From NCBI GenBank assembly GCA_023416455.1, contig JAEZHQ010000347.1:1-17704 (forward strand): DNA of 17,704 nucleotides, written 5' to 3'. The DNA comes from Pseudomonadota bacterium. GTDB lineage: Bacteria; Pseudomonadota; Alphaproteobacteria; Azospirillales; Azospirillaceae. A model generated the notes under the pieces. That model did not search any database. It was not told the DNA's origin and saw only the letters and a program-made list of their open reading frames with translations. Positions 6,862 to 13,852 of this stretch are shown one piece after another; positions within the stretch are counted from its first letter, which is position 1, and each line of letters starts with the position of its first letter. Made by a program: the position numbers and the translations under genes.

Positions 6862-8094
6862 ATGAACACGCGTTTCTCGCGCATCCTGCTGGCGGCGACC
6901 ACCGCGCTCGCCATGCTCGGCGCCGGCCCGCTGGCCGCGCAGACCACGGCCAAGCCGCAGCCGCCGATCCGCATCGGCGTGCTGACCGACCTGTCGGGCT
7001 CGCTCGCCGATCTCAGCGGCAAGGGCAGCGTCGAGGCGGTGAAGATGGCGGTGGAGGATTTCGGTGCCTCCGTCCTCGACCGCAAGGTGGAGGTCGTGGC
7101 CGCCGACCACCAGAACAAGGCCGACGTCGGCACCCAGATCGCCGCCGACTGGTACGACAACCAGAACGTCGAGGTCATCATCGACCTGCCCAACTCGGCG
7201 GTGATGCTGGCCATCCAGGAGATGACCAAGCGCAAGAACAAGATCGTCTTCGGCACCGCCGGCGGTTCCTCCGACTTCTCCGGCAAGGCCTGCTCGCCGA
7301 ACGGCATCCACTGGGTCTACGACACCTACGCGCTGGCCGCCGGCACCGGCCGCACCATGGTCAAGCAGGGCGGCGACAGCTGGTACTTCATCACGCTGGA
7401 CTATTCCTTCGGCCTGTCGCTGGAGCGCGACACCTCCTCCTTCGTCACCGGGGCGGGCGGCAAGGTGCTGGGGGCATCGCGCCATCCCCTGAACACGGCG
7501 GATTTCTCGTCCTTCCTGCTGCAGGCGCAGTCCTCCAAGGCGAAGGTGATCGGTCTCGCCAACGCCGGCGGCGACCTCATCAACACGGTCAAGCAGGCCG
7601 CGGAGTTCGGCATCACCCGGCAGGGCCAGAAGCTGGCCGGCCTCCTGATGTTCCTGTCCGACATCCACGCGCTGGGGCTTGAGACGGCGCAGGGGCTGGT
7701 CCTGACCGAAGCCTTCTACTGGGACCAGAACGACGAGACCCGCGCCTTCTCCAAGCGCTTCTTCGAGCGGACGGGCCGCATGCCGACCATGGTGCAGGCC
7801 GGCAACTACGGCGCCATCACCCACTATCTGAACGCCGTCAAGGCCGCCGGCACCACCGACGCCGGCAAGGTGATGGCGACCATGAAGGCGACGCCGATCA
7901 ACGACTTCATGACCAAGAACGGGAAGATTCGCGAGGACGGCCGCGTCATCCGCGACATGTATCTGTTCGAGGTCAAGCCGCCGGCGGAGTCCAAGGGGCC
8001 GTGGGACTATTACAAGCAGCTCGGCGTCATTCCGGCCGCCGACGCCGCCCGGCCCCTGTCGGAGAGCGACTGCCCGCTGGTCAAGAAGCCCTGA
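6862..8094 (+). CDS. periplasmic substrate-binding protein of a branched-chain amino acid-type ABC transporter
   Basis: A 410-residue binding protein of the Peripla_BP_6/LivK type. Residues 1-26 form a Sec signal peptide (MNTRFSR, hydrophobic core, cleavage about LAAQ|TT). The mature protein opens with PPIRIGVLTDLSGSLADLSG, the usual first strand, and continues with the NAGGDLINTVKQAAEFGI hinge region. GGGAGGG lies 8 bases before the ATG. It follows the crotonase after 69 bp, with no terminator-like hairpin seen, so it is probably in the same operon. No LivH/M/G/F permease or ATPase genes are present nearby, so it must use a transporter encoded elsewhere or act as a sensor. Relatives bind aromatic and aliphatic carboxylates as well as amino acids, which suits a ligand for the ligase. 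Confidence 0.92.
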   Translation: MNTRFSRILLAATTALAMLGAGPLAAQTTAKPQPPIRIGVLTDLSGSLADLSGKGSVEAVKMAVEDFGASVLDRKVEVVAADHQNKADVGTQIAADWYDNQNVEVIIDLPNSAVMLAIQEMTKRKNKIVFGTAGGSSDFSGKACSPNGIHWVYDTYALAAGTGRTMVKQGGDSWYFITLDYSFGLSLERDTSSFVTGAGGKVLGASRHPLNTADFSSFLLQAQSSKAKVIGLANAGGDLINTVKQAAEFGITRQGQKLAGLLMFLSDIHALGLETAQGLVLTEAFYWDQNDETRAFSKRFFERTGRMPTMVQAGNYGAITHYLNAVKAAGTTDAGKVMATMKATPINDFMTKNGKIREDGRVIRDMYLFEVKPPAESKGPWDYYKQLGVIPAADAARPLSESDCPLVKKP

Positions 8095-8122
8095 CACGAG
8101 GCGCCATGCCTTGCGCCGCGGG

Positions 8123-8155
8123 CCGGACCGCGCTAGAGCCAGAGCGTCGGTCCGG
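8123..8155. repeat. 8-bp inverted repeat between binding-protein and GntR genes
   Basis: CCGGACCG (8123-8130) and CGGTCCGG (8148-8155) form a GC-rich stem with a 17-nt loop, in the 100 bp between the two genes. No T-run follows. It could attenuate read-through into the regulator gene or be an operator; the role is not determined. Confidence 0.4.
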
Positions 8156-8194
8156 TCCCGTGGCCGGTGTGGATCGAGGGTTGGGGAGGGTGTC

Positions 8195-8884
8195 GTGAGA
8201 GAGCCGGGCGAAGCCAGCGCAGCCGAAGGGTCCCTCGCGGACCAGGCCTACGCCGCGATCGAGGAGCTGATCGTGTCGGGCGCGCTGCCGCCGCGCAGCT
8301 TCGTCTCGGAGAAGCAGATCAGCGCCCAGCTCGGCATCGGCCGCACCCCGGTGCGCGAGGCGCTGAAGCGGCTGGAACTGGACGGCATGGTGACCATCGT
8401 GCCCTCGCGCGGCATCATGGTGACCGAGGTGGACGTCAAGCTCCAGCTCTACGTGCTCGACGTGCGGCGCGAGCTGGAGCGGCTGATCGCGCGGCGTGCC
8501 GCGCGCTACGCCGTTCCCGCCGAGCGGGAGCGCTGCCGGGCCATCGCCGAGGCGATGCTGGAGTCGGCCCGCACCGGCGACGGCCGGCGCTTCATGCATC
8601 TGGACCAGGAGTTCAACCAGCTCCTCGACCAATGCGCGCGCAACCCGGTGGCGGTGCAGACCATCCGCCCGCTGCGGTCGCTGTCGCGGCGTTTCTGGTT
8701 CCAGAACCAGCACAGCCAGCCGAACAGCCTGGAGGACGGCGCCGCGACCCACGCCGCGCTGATGATGGCGGTCCACCAGGGCGACGTCGAGGGGGCCGCC
8801 GCCGCCTCCGACCGGCTGATGAGCTATGTGGAGGATTTCGCCCGGGCCACCCTGCGCTACCCCTTCGAGAATCTGGTGTCCTGA
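8195..8884 (+). CDS. GntR-family (FadR/FCD subfamily) transcriptional regulator
   Basis: A 229-residue regulator. The N-terminal winged helix spans about residues 10-75 (SLADQAYAAIEELIVSG... SEKQISAQLGIGRTPVREALKRLELDGMV). The C-terminal all-helical FCD ligand domain follows. GTG at 8195 is the chosen start because GGGGAGG lies 5 bases upstream; an earlier ATG at 8111 would add an arginine-rich, noise-like leader. In the FCD domain the usual Asp-x-x-Phe-His motif reads DQEFN (Asn141), and a later His position reads SYVED, although His186 is kept, so the classical metal site seems incomplete. It lies last in the catabolic locus and is the likely controller of the divergent promoters near 3950, probably responding to a pathway acid or CoA ester. 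Confidence 0.88.
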   Translation: MREPGEASAAEGSLADQAYAAIEELIVSGALPPRSFVSEKQISAQLGIGRTPVREALKRLELDGMVTIVPSRGIMVTEVDVKLQLYVLDVRRELERLIARRAARYAVPAERERCRAIAEAMLESARTGDGRRFMHLDQEFNQLLDQCARNPVAVQTIRPLRSLSRRFWFQNQHSQPNSLEDGAATHAALMMAVHQGDVEGAAAASDRLMSYVEDFARATLRYPFENLVS

Positions 8885-8906
8885 GCCGGTCTGCTGGGCG
8901 CCGCCC

Positions 8907-9740
8907 CTATGGCCCCTTCCGGCCGGCCATGTGGGCAAGATAGGCGACGATGCGCCCGAGGTCGGCGTCGCTCAGCATCGTCGCGTCGAAGCCCGGCATC
9001 TGCTGCGCGGGCCAGTTCCGCACCGCGCGCGGGTCGCGGATCAGAAGGGTGAGCCCGGCGGGGGTCAGATACTCGGTCGGGTTCATGGGGAGGTTCAGGT
9101 CCGGCCCGACCTCGCCGCTGCCCGCTCCGTTCATCCGGTGGCAGGCCAGGCATTGGGTGATGAAGAGGGACTGGCCGGCACGGGCCGGCGAGTCCGCGGG
9201 CAGCGCGGCGTCGACCGCCAGCTGGGGCCAGCGGCGGAGCGGGCTGTCGACGCTGGCCAGGCGGGCGATCTGGTAGGGCCATTGCTCGCTGGCGATGCCC
9301 GACTCCTCGGGCCTCAGCCAGACCAGATAGAAGGGGCCGGCGGAGACCTCCTTGCCCGGCAGGTTGGGCCAGGGCCGGTCGGCGGGCTCCACCGCCAGGA
9401 AGGCGACCGCGCCCTCGCCGCCGCGGTTCAGGCACAGCTCCGGCGGCAGCTGCGCGGCGAAGCCGTCGCTGGCGACGGCCTCAAGGACCGCGTCGGCCGG
9501 AAAGCCGTCGGCCGCGATCAGGCTGGCCAGCGGGACGGCGCGGTAGCGCATCGGGCCGCCGTAGGCGACGTCGGCGGGAATGTCCACCGTGACGGCGTCG
9601 GGACGGGCGAGCAGCGCGTCGCGGTCGAAGGTCCGTTCGACCCCGGCGACGGCGATGGTCAGCAGCGGCCCGGCGGCGCGGGCCGGCAGGGCCGCGACGG
9701 CCAGGAGAAGGCAGGCGATCAGCAACGGTTGCCGGACCAT
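8907..9740 (-). CDS. periplasmic c-type cytochrome with an N-terminal extension domain
   Basis: A 277-residue exported haem protein. Residues 1-22 are a signal peptide (MVRQPLLIACLLLAVAALPARA). A single haem-binding CLACH is at 197-201, and Met248 in QQMPGFD is the probable sixth ligand, so the C-terminal ~90 residues are a class I cytochrome c. The first ~160 residues (VAGVERTFDRDALLARPDAVTV... MRYRAVPLASLI) recall the small non-cofactor domain seen in sulfite-oxidase/molybdopterin-type proteins, but I see no molybdenum-binding cysteine. AAGGAG lies 8 bases before the ATG at 9740. It converges with the GntR gene (22 bp between stops) and follows the MFS gene on the same strand. Role: electron transfer to an unidentified periplasmic partner. 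Confidence 0.87.
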   Translation of the reverse strand: MVRQPLLIACLLLAVAALPARAAGPLLTIAVAGVERTFDRDALLARPDAVTVDIPADVAYGGPMRYRAVPLASLIAADGFPADAVLEAVASDGFAAQLPPELCLNRGGEGAVAFLAVEPADRPWPNLPGKEVSAGPFYLVWLRPEESGIASEQWPYQIARLASVDSPLRRWPQLAVDAALPADSPARAGQSLFITQCLACHRMNGAGSGEVGPDLNLPMNPTEYLTPAGLTLLIRDPRAVRNWPAQQMPGFDATMLSDADLGRIVAYLAHMAGRKGP

Positions 9741-9854
9741 GGGGTGGCTCCTTCCAGGGGCGGCGGCCTTCCGCCGGTGGCGGGCGCGCGCCCCATCATA
9801 CCGCCGACGCCGGGGCGGACGCCATCGGATGCCGCCGAGTTCACGCCCGCGGCG

Positions 9855-11105
9855 TCACGCACCGGGCGGCGCGGGGCGGGAACGCGACCGCATCAGGGCG
9901 CCGCGTTCCGTCACCAGGACGCTGGCCAGCGCGAGGAGGCCCAGTGCGGCGAATCCCGCCAGCAGGGGGCGGACCGTCCCGTCGAAGGCCTGGCCGATCG
10001 CCCAGCCGACGATGGCCCCGGCCGCCGTGGTGTAGAAGCCGACGAAGGACGACCCCATGCCCGCCACGCGGCCGAGCGGCTCCATGGCGATCGCGTTGAA
10101 GTTCGGGGCGATCAGGCCGAAGCAGTAGAACTGGACGGCCATGAAGGCCATGAGGACCGCCAGCGGCGGGTGTTCGGGAAAGCCCGCCAGCGCCATGGCC
10201 GCGCCGGCGGCGACATAGGCGAGCAGCGCCGTGTGGGAGACCCGGTGCATGCCCAGCCGGCCGACCAGCCGTGCGTTGGTCAGCGAGGCCAGCGCCATGA
10301 CCATGGCGATGGCCCCGAAGGCCAGCGGGAACAGGTCGCCCAGCCCGTAGACGTCGACGAAGATCTGCTGGGCGCTGCCGACGTAGCTGAGCAGGCCACC
10401 GAACAGGAAGCCCATGGCCACGGTGTAGCCCAGGGTGGCGCGGGTCTTGACGACCTTGCCGAAGGCATGGCTCAGGGCGGCGGTGGACAGCGGCATGCGG
10501 TCCGCCGCCGGCCGCGTCTCCGCCAGCCGAAGCAGCGACCAGACGAAGGCGGCAACGGCGGTCAGGAACAGCGCGCCGAAGATCCAAGGCCACGACCCCA
10601 GCCGCAGGATGCCCTCGCCCAGCGCCGGGGCGATGACGGGGACGATGATGAAGACCATCATGACGAAGGACATCACCCGCGCCATGTCGCGCCCGACGAA
10701 GCGGTCGCGCACGATGGCGATGGCGACCACCCGCGGGGCCGCCGCGCCGAAGCCCTGGAGGGCGCGCGCCGCCAGCAGTGCGGTGAAGCTGGGGGCGAGC
10801 GCCGCCCCCAGCGATCCGATGGCGAAGATGACCAGCCCGGCCGCCAGCACCGGCTTGCGTCCGAAGCGGTCCGACAGGGGGCCGTGGAAGGGCTGCCCGA
10901 TGGCGAAGCCGAGCATGTAGGCGGTGACGACGAGCTGACGGTCGTTCGCCCCGGTCACCGCGTAGGCGTTCACGATGTCGGGCAGGGCGACCAGCATGAT
11001 GTCGATGGACAGCGCGGTGAGCGCCATCAGCAGCGCCATCAGGGCGACGAATTCGGGGAAGCGGACGTCGCGGGTCCGCGCGGGGGCATCGGTCGGGTGG
11101 AGCAT
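9855..11105 (-). CDS. MFS transporter, Bcr/CflA-like drug:proton antiporter
   Basis: A 416-residue 12-helix major facilitator. The first helix carries a SIDIMLVALPDI sequence like the conserved DMYLPALP of Bcr/CflA exporters, with its Asp at residue 35. Motif A follows as GPLSDRFGRK (75-84), and RALQGFGAAAPRVVAIAIVRD matches motif C-region helices of the family. It would export small toxic compounds or metabolites in exchange for protons across the inner membrane. The start is uncertain: ATGs at 11105, 11141 and 11189 are in frame and none has a clear Shine-Dalgarno; 11105 begins nearest the conserved part. A probable small RNA is transcribed divergently from about 170 bp upstream. The cytochrome gene 114 bp downstream may be co-transcribed. 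Confidence 0.88.
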   Translation of the reverse strand: MLHPTDAPARTRDVRFPEFVALMALLMALTALSIDIMLVALPDIVNAYAVTGANDRQLVVTAYMLGFAIGQPFHGPLSDRFGRKPVLAAGLVIFAIGSLGAALAPSFTALLAARALQGFGAAAPRVVAIAIVRDRFVGRDMARVMSFVMMVFIIVPVIAPALGEGILRLGSWPWIFGALFLTAVAAFVWSLLRLAETRPAADRMPLSTAALSHAFGKVVKTRATLGYTVAMGFLFGGLLSYVGSAQQIFVDVYGLGDLFPLAFGAIAMVMALASLTNARLVGRLGMHRVSHTALLAYVAAGAAMALAGFPEHPPLAVLMAFMAVQFYCFGLIAPNFNAIAMEPLGRVAGMGSSFVGFYTTAAGAIVGWAIGQAFDGTVRPLLAGFAALGLLALASVLVTERGALMRSRSRPAPPGA

Positions 11106-11276
11106 CGGGCCAATCTGGTGCGGCGATCCGCTGCTGTCCATCGGCAATCGCGCAGCCCCGCTGCCCGGAATTCGGATGGGTTGCGCCATCCCCACCCGGG
11201 CGGGACACCGGGCACCGGACGAAAAAACAGCGGGGTGGGGGCTGGACGTTGTGCGATGCGGCATCATATAGCCCTT

Positions 11277-11353
11277 CGTCGCTTCGGCGACGCGCCTTTA
11301 TGGCGTTTCCTCCCTAGACTCGGCCGCCGACCTGCGTTCGGCGGCCATTTTTT
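11277..11353 (+). ncRNA. probable trans-acting sRNA, alpha-r14/MmgR (suhB) type
   Basis: A 77-nt non-coding unit with sRNA architecture. It begins with the hairpin CGTCGC-TTCG-GCGACG (11277-11292), then a small CGCC/GGCG hairpin (11293-11305), then the unpaired stretch TTTCCTCCCTA with an anti-Shine-Dalgarno CCTCCC core. It ends in a 9-bp GC stem (11322-11330 with 11338-11346) followed by T6 (11348-11353), a textbook intrinsic terminator. Single-stranded CCUCC motifs between stem-loops and a length near 77 nt are features of the alphaproteobacterial alpha-r14/MmgR RNAs, which bind Hfq and target ribosome binding sites. No ORF ends just before the terminator on this strand, so it does not serve a protein gene. 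A poor TGGACG-N16-CATATA promoter (11243-11270) is possible. The family name is from memory of its architecture, not a search. Confidence 0.6.
11322..11353 (+). terminator. intrinsic terminator of the small RNA
   Basis: GGCCGCCGA (11322-11330) pairs with TCGGCGGCC (11338-11346) around a 7-nt loop, and six T residues follow almost at once. This is the cleanest rho-independent terminator in the window. It points rightward while the nearest protein genes on both sides point leftward. Confidence 0.85.
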
Positions 11354-11396
11354 CATGCATGGTGGAGCCCCCGGCGCCGGGGCATGCCCTGGCCCC

Positions 11397-12392
11397 TCAC
11401 CCGAGCCAGATGCCGTCGCCGACGCTGGCGTTCACCTTGGCGATGGTCTCGGCGCTGTCCGCGAACTGGAGCAGCACCTCCTCGCGGGTCATGCGCCCGC
11501 TGTCCAGTGCGCCGAGCCAGCCGCTCGCCCCCGCCTCGTCGGCCGGCCCGTCCCGCAGGTTCCGGTACAGGAGATCGACGAAGCCGGCGTTGTCCGGGAT
11601 GCCGAAGCGCTGCACGAACTCGGGGGCCGCCAGGAACCGGCGGGCCATCTCGGTCATGCTCATGCCCGTGGTGTTGGCGTAGGTCCAGGCGGTGAGGCCC
11701 GGGGCGTCCGGCGCGCGGTCCAGCGCGGCTTCGTACAGCCGGTGGACGGAAAAGGCCGGATCGGCGGGATCGACCACCAGCGTGCCGTCGGTGAACTGGA
11801 CGCGCTCGATCCCCCCAAGCGCGTCCTGGCTGATCACCGCCGTGAGGGTGATGCATCCGCCGCCGTGGCTGACGCTGTATGCCGAGCGCGGGCCGGCAAC
11901 GAGGTATGTGTCGATCCCGTCCCCCCCGTCGGCGCTGTTTTGCCCGCCGTCGCCCCGGAGGATATCGTCCCCCGCCCCGCCGGAAAGCGCGTCGCTCCCA
12001 TCCCCTCCGACCAACGTATCACCCCCATTGCCTCCCATCAGGGTGTCATTCCCCGCATAGCCCATGAGGTAATCCGCGAAGCTGCTGCCGTTAACGGCAT
12101 CATCTCCGTCGTACATCGAATCAGGGATGGTAATATTATACAAGTCGTTGCTTGAGTATCCGTACTTGTTTATACCAGTAACAGTATGGTCTATGGAGTT
12201 GTCTGTATTGTAGAACGAAATGCTGGAAAGATACCAGATTATTCTGAATGATCCATTGGCAATTCCCCAGCTTCCGTCTTGCAAAACAAACTCAAACTGG
12301 AGTGGCGTTTGAGAAATGATGCGCGGAGTTCCCGAGTGGTAGAAGTAATTGATGCGCATGTCGATTGGGTTCGATGCGGATACGGTAGCCAA
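11397..12392 (-). CDS. secreted RTX calcium-binding repeat protein with DUF4214 domain
   Basis: A 331-residue protein with three parts. Residues 1-95 (FRIIWYLSSISFYNTD... ITGL-like strands) form a beta-rich N-terminal domain often found ahead of RTX repeats. Residues about 107-163 are glycine/aspartate nonapeptide repeats (GYAGNDTLMGGNGGDTLVGG and following), which bind calcium as a beta-roll. Residues 213-320 match DUF4214 (SVHRLYEAALDRAPDAPGL... FVDLLYRNLRD). There is no Sec signal; RTX proteins normally leave by a type I system with a C-terminal signal, and no such exporter is encoded here. The start is TTG at 12392, supported by AAAGGAG 6-7 bases upstream. The first 330 bp are clearly less GC-rich than the rest of the gene and the window. 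Possible adhesin or surface-layer role; function unknown. Confidence 0.88.
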   Translation of the reverse strand: MATVSASNPIDMRINYFYHSGTPRIISQTPLQFEFVLQDGSWGIANGSFRIIWYLSSISFYNTDNSIDHTVTGINKYGYSSNDLYNITIPDSMYDGDDAVNGSSFADYLMGYAGNDTLMGGNGGDTLVGGDGSDALSGGAGDDILRGDGGQNSADGGDGIDTYLVAGPRSAYSVSHGGGCITLTAVISQDALGGIERVQFTDGTLVVDPADPAFSVHRLYEAALDRAPDAPGLTAWTYANTTGMSMTEMARRFLAAPEFVQRFGIPDNAGFVDLLYRNLRDGPADEAGASGWLGALDSGRMTREEVLLQFADSAETIAKVNASVGDGIWLG

Positions 12393-13029
12393 TTCCAGCT
12401 CCTTTCTTTGCGCATATCATGAGGCGAGAATGCATTCCGTTCTTCAAAAATTAATGGTGTTCCAAAAACGGCTGCGTGTGAATGGTGTGGTGTTGTTCTG
12501 TCATCGGTTCTTCTGAGACTGGTAGCCGTACTGTTGCATCGAGTTCCCACGGGTCGCGCGTGCGTTCTGCCATCTCCTCCGCCCGGTCGATGAGGGCGTG
12601 GCAAGGCCCGTCCCAGGCAGACCCTGGATAGACAGCCCCGTCCATCCAAGGTCTTTGTACGCTCCACTCATTGGGCCATCGATCTGTCGCCGGATCTGCT
12701 CAGTGGTGACCGGCTGCGAAAAGTCCGGGTCGTGACGGGTGAGGCCCACGACGCCGCGTTGCTCCTCTGCACACCATAGGATGCGCCGTCTGCGTGTAGC
12801 GCAACCTAAGTATGGCAGCAACCAGCGGTCTGTTCCATATGAATTGGTTCCGTAATCGGGGAGCCCTGGGCGGAAGGCGCCCAGGTCAGTTCTTCCGGCC
12901 CCCTGTTACCGGAGCCGCCCATTCGATTGGCGCGTCAGCGATCGGCGGGTGGGCGAACGAGAGCAGCGGACCCAAGCCGGACCCTGATCCAGCAGCGAGC
13001 GTTCTGATGAACAATCATGCTTGTGGAAA
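12393..13029. other. 637-bp low-coding-density region between the RTX gene and the tRNA-end repeat
   Basis: The first ~100 bp are AT-richer and probably contain the RTX gene promoter, though I cannot name a confident -35/-10 pair. Beyond that the only protein-like signal is the disrupted minus-strand frame described separately (12451-12905). A CTGGGC/GCCCAG hairpin near 12867-12884 is the only other structure seen. Confidence 0.5.
12451..12905 (-). pseudogene. possible decayed, frameshifted protein gene, family not recognised
   Basis: On the minus strand a frame opens after a stop at 12906-12908 and reads a protein-like sequence, DYGTNSYGTDRWLLPYLGC, then ILWCAEEQRGVVGLTRHDPD and VTTEQIRRQIDGPMSGAYKDL. 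It then turns into low-quality serine/arginine-rich sequence, while a second frame becomes protein-like over the next stretch (LIDRAEEMAERTRDPWELDA), ending at 12451. This suggests a single frameshift near 12640. No start with a ribosome binding site is evident. I do not recognise the family, and the pattern could be chance in GC-rich DNA. Confidence 0.25.
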
Positions 13030-13048
13030 TGGCTGAGGCGCCAGGATT
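13030..13048. repeat. att-like duplicate of the tRNA-Gln 3' end (distal copy)
   Basis: These 19 bases, TGGCTGAGGCGCCAGGATT, match the 3' terminal 19 bases of the tRNA-Gln gene (14634-14652, including the CCA) in the same orientation at 18 of 19 positions. The only mismatch is A13036 against G14640; the match stops immediately on the right. This is the pattern left when an integrase recombines into a tRNA 3' end. The enclosed interval is about 1.6 kb. Confidence 0.75.
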
Positions 13049-13125
13049 GTGCCCCGATTTCCATCAACCCCTGACACCGCCGAGCGTTCGGCCCACTCCA
13101 CACCGCTGCCGGGATCGGAGAAGCA

Positions 13126-13416
13126 GTGAGTGGCATGAATAATTCCAACCTCGGAAAAGATGCCATTGCCTCCGAAATCATCGGCAGGTTTAGTGATTGT
13201 GAAGAGTATGAAACCGCACGCGCCCCTTCAGAACGTTCCTGGTGCGGCCGACGCGACGTCCGCCAAGCGGCGGTCGAGTGTGATGAGTTCGGCATTGAGC
13301 TTGCGGGTCAGCCAAAGATAGCTGGCATCGTAAGCGGTCAGGCCGGTGGCGTCGGCAAGCTGGAGCACCTCGGCATGCTCAACGTCGGTGATGTCCATCG
13401 CCATCCGCCCGAGTAA
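13126..13416 (+). pseudogene. small ORF, probably a truncated gene running into the toxin region
   Basis: A 96-codon frame with a GTG start at 13126 and GGAG five bases before it. The first ~40 residues (MSGMNNSNLGKDAIASEIIG, RFSDCEEYETA) look like a real soluble protein and lie in AT-richer DNA. From about 13240 the frame merely runs antisense to the PIN toxin gene, where its composition becomes shadow-like. The simplest reading is a gene whose 3' part was lost where the toxin-antitoxin segment joins. The family is not recognised. Confidence 0.35.
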
Positions 13417-13611
13417 CTGGAAGGCGGCCATGAATTCGCCACGCTGGGCTGGGTTCCGCTTGATTTTCTTCCACGCGATACTGGCGACCTCGTAGTGCAA
13501 CAGCGTAGGGGCAACCAGCCGCCCGGTGAGTTGTTCGACCACAGTTGCGGCGTCCGGCTCTCCGAACAGCACGGCGGCAATGGCGGACGCATCAACGACC
13601 TTAACGTTCAT
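13228..13611 (-). CDS. PIN-domain toxin (VapC-like ribonuclease)
   Basis: A 127-residue PIN-domain protein of typical VapC size. The acidic active-site residues are present in order: Asp7 (VVDASAIAAVLFGE), Glu41 (LLHYEVAS), Asp95 (LTAYDASYLWL) and Asp113 (LITLDRRL). Such proteins are Mg(2+)-dependent endoribonucleases that cut tRNA or rRNA and are held inactive by a cognate antitoxin. The gene begins 11 bp inside the end of the antitoxin gene, the usual type II arrangement. The 3' end is intact. It lies inside the segment bounded by the tRNA-Gln end repeats, consistent with carriage on, or stabilisation of, a mobile element. Confidence 0.9.
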   Translation of the reverse strand: MNVKVVDASAIAAVLFGEPDAATVVEQLTGRLVAPTLLHYEVASIAWKKIKRNPAQRGEFMAAFQLLGRMAMDITDVEHAEVLQLADATGLTAYDASYLWLTRKLNAELITLDRRLADVASAAPGTF

Positions 13612-13837
13612 CGCGATCAGCCCGGATGAGCGCCGCAGCTTCCGATGGTGTTTGAATGCCGAGCCGGCGGACTTCGGCCAGAACCTCTTCCGGCGTCAGC
13701 CTGTGTGGTTCACGTACCGCCTCTTCGATGATGGCCAACAGTTCGCCTTGAAGTGAGCGATGATGGCGCGCTGCCCGTTCCTTAAGCCGGTGCACGATCT
13801 CATCGGGTGCATTCTTGATCGAGAGATTGACTGGCAT
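13601..13837 (-). CDS. ribbon-helix-helix antitoxin (FitA/VapB-like)
   Basis: A 78-residue antitoxin. The N-terminal part (MPVNLSIKNAPDEIVHRLKE, then RAARHHRSLQGELLAIIEEA) is an Arc/FitA-type ribbon-helix-helix DNA-binding unit. The C-terminal part (TPEEVLAEVRRLGIQTPSEA) is the predicted toxin-binding tail. ATG at 13837 is preceded by GGAG at a suitable distance; an in-frame ATG at 13861 falls inside the operator. It overlaps the toxin gene by 11 bp. Upstream dyads overlap the -10 box, as expected for autoregulation by the antitoxin-toxin complex. Confidence 0.9.
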   Translation of the reverse strand: MPVNLSIKNAPDEIVHRLKERAARHHRSLQGELLAIIEEAVREPHRLTPEEVLAEVRRLGIQTPSEAAALIRADRDER

Positions 13838-13852
13838 GTGGCAGCTCCAAAT

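Noticed and set aside
8885..8930. Bidirectional terminator between the convergent GntR and cytochrome genes
   Set aside because: Only a 6-bp ATGGCC/GGCCAT arm pair with a 10-nt loop and no T-run is visible, and it extends into the cytochrome coding sequence; too weak to annotate.
8826..12155. Very long rightward open frame (over 1100 codons) crossing several genes
   Set aside because: It runs antisense to the cytochrome, MFS and RTX genes, each with clear motifs, signal sequences and ribosome sites. Its own product has repetitive G/D/Q/R composition, typical of the complement of high-GC third positions.
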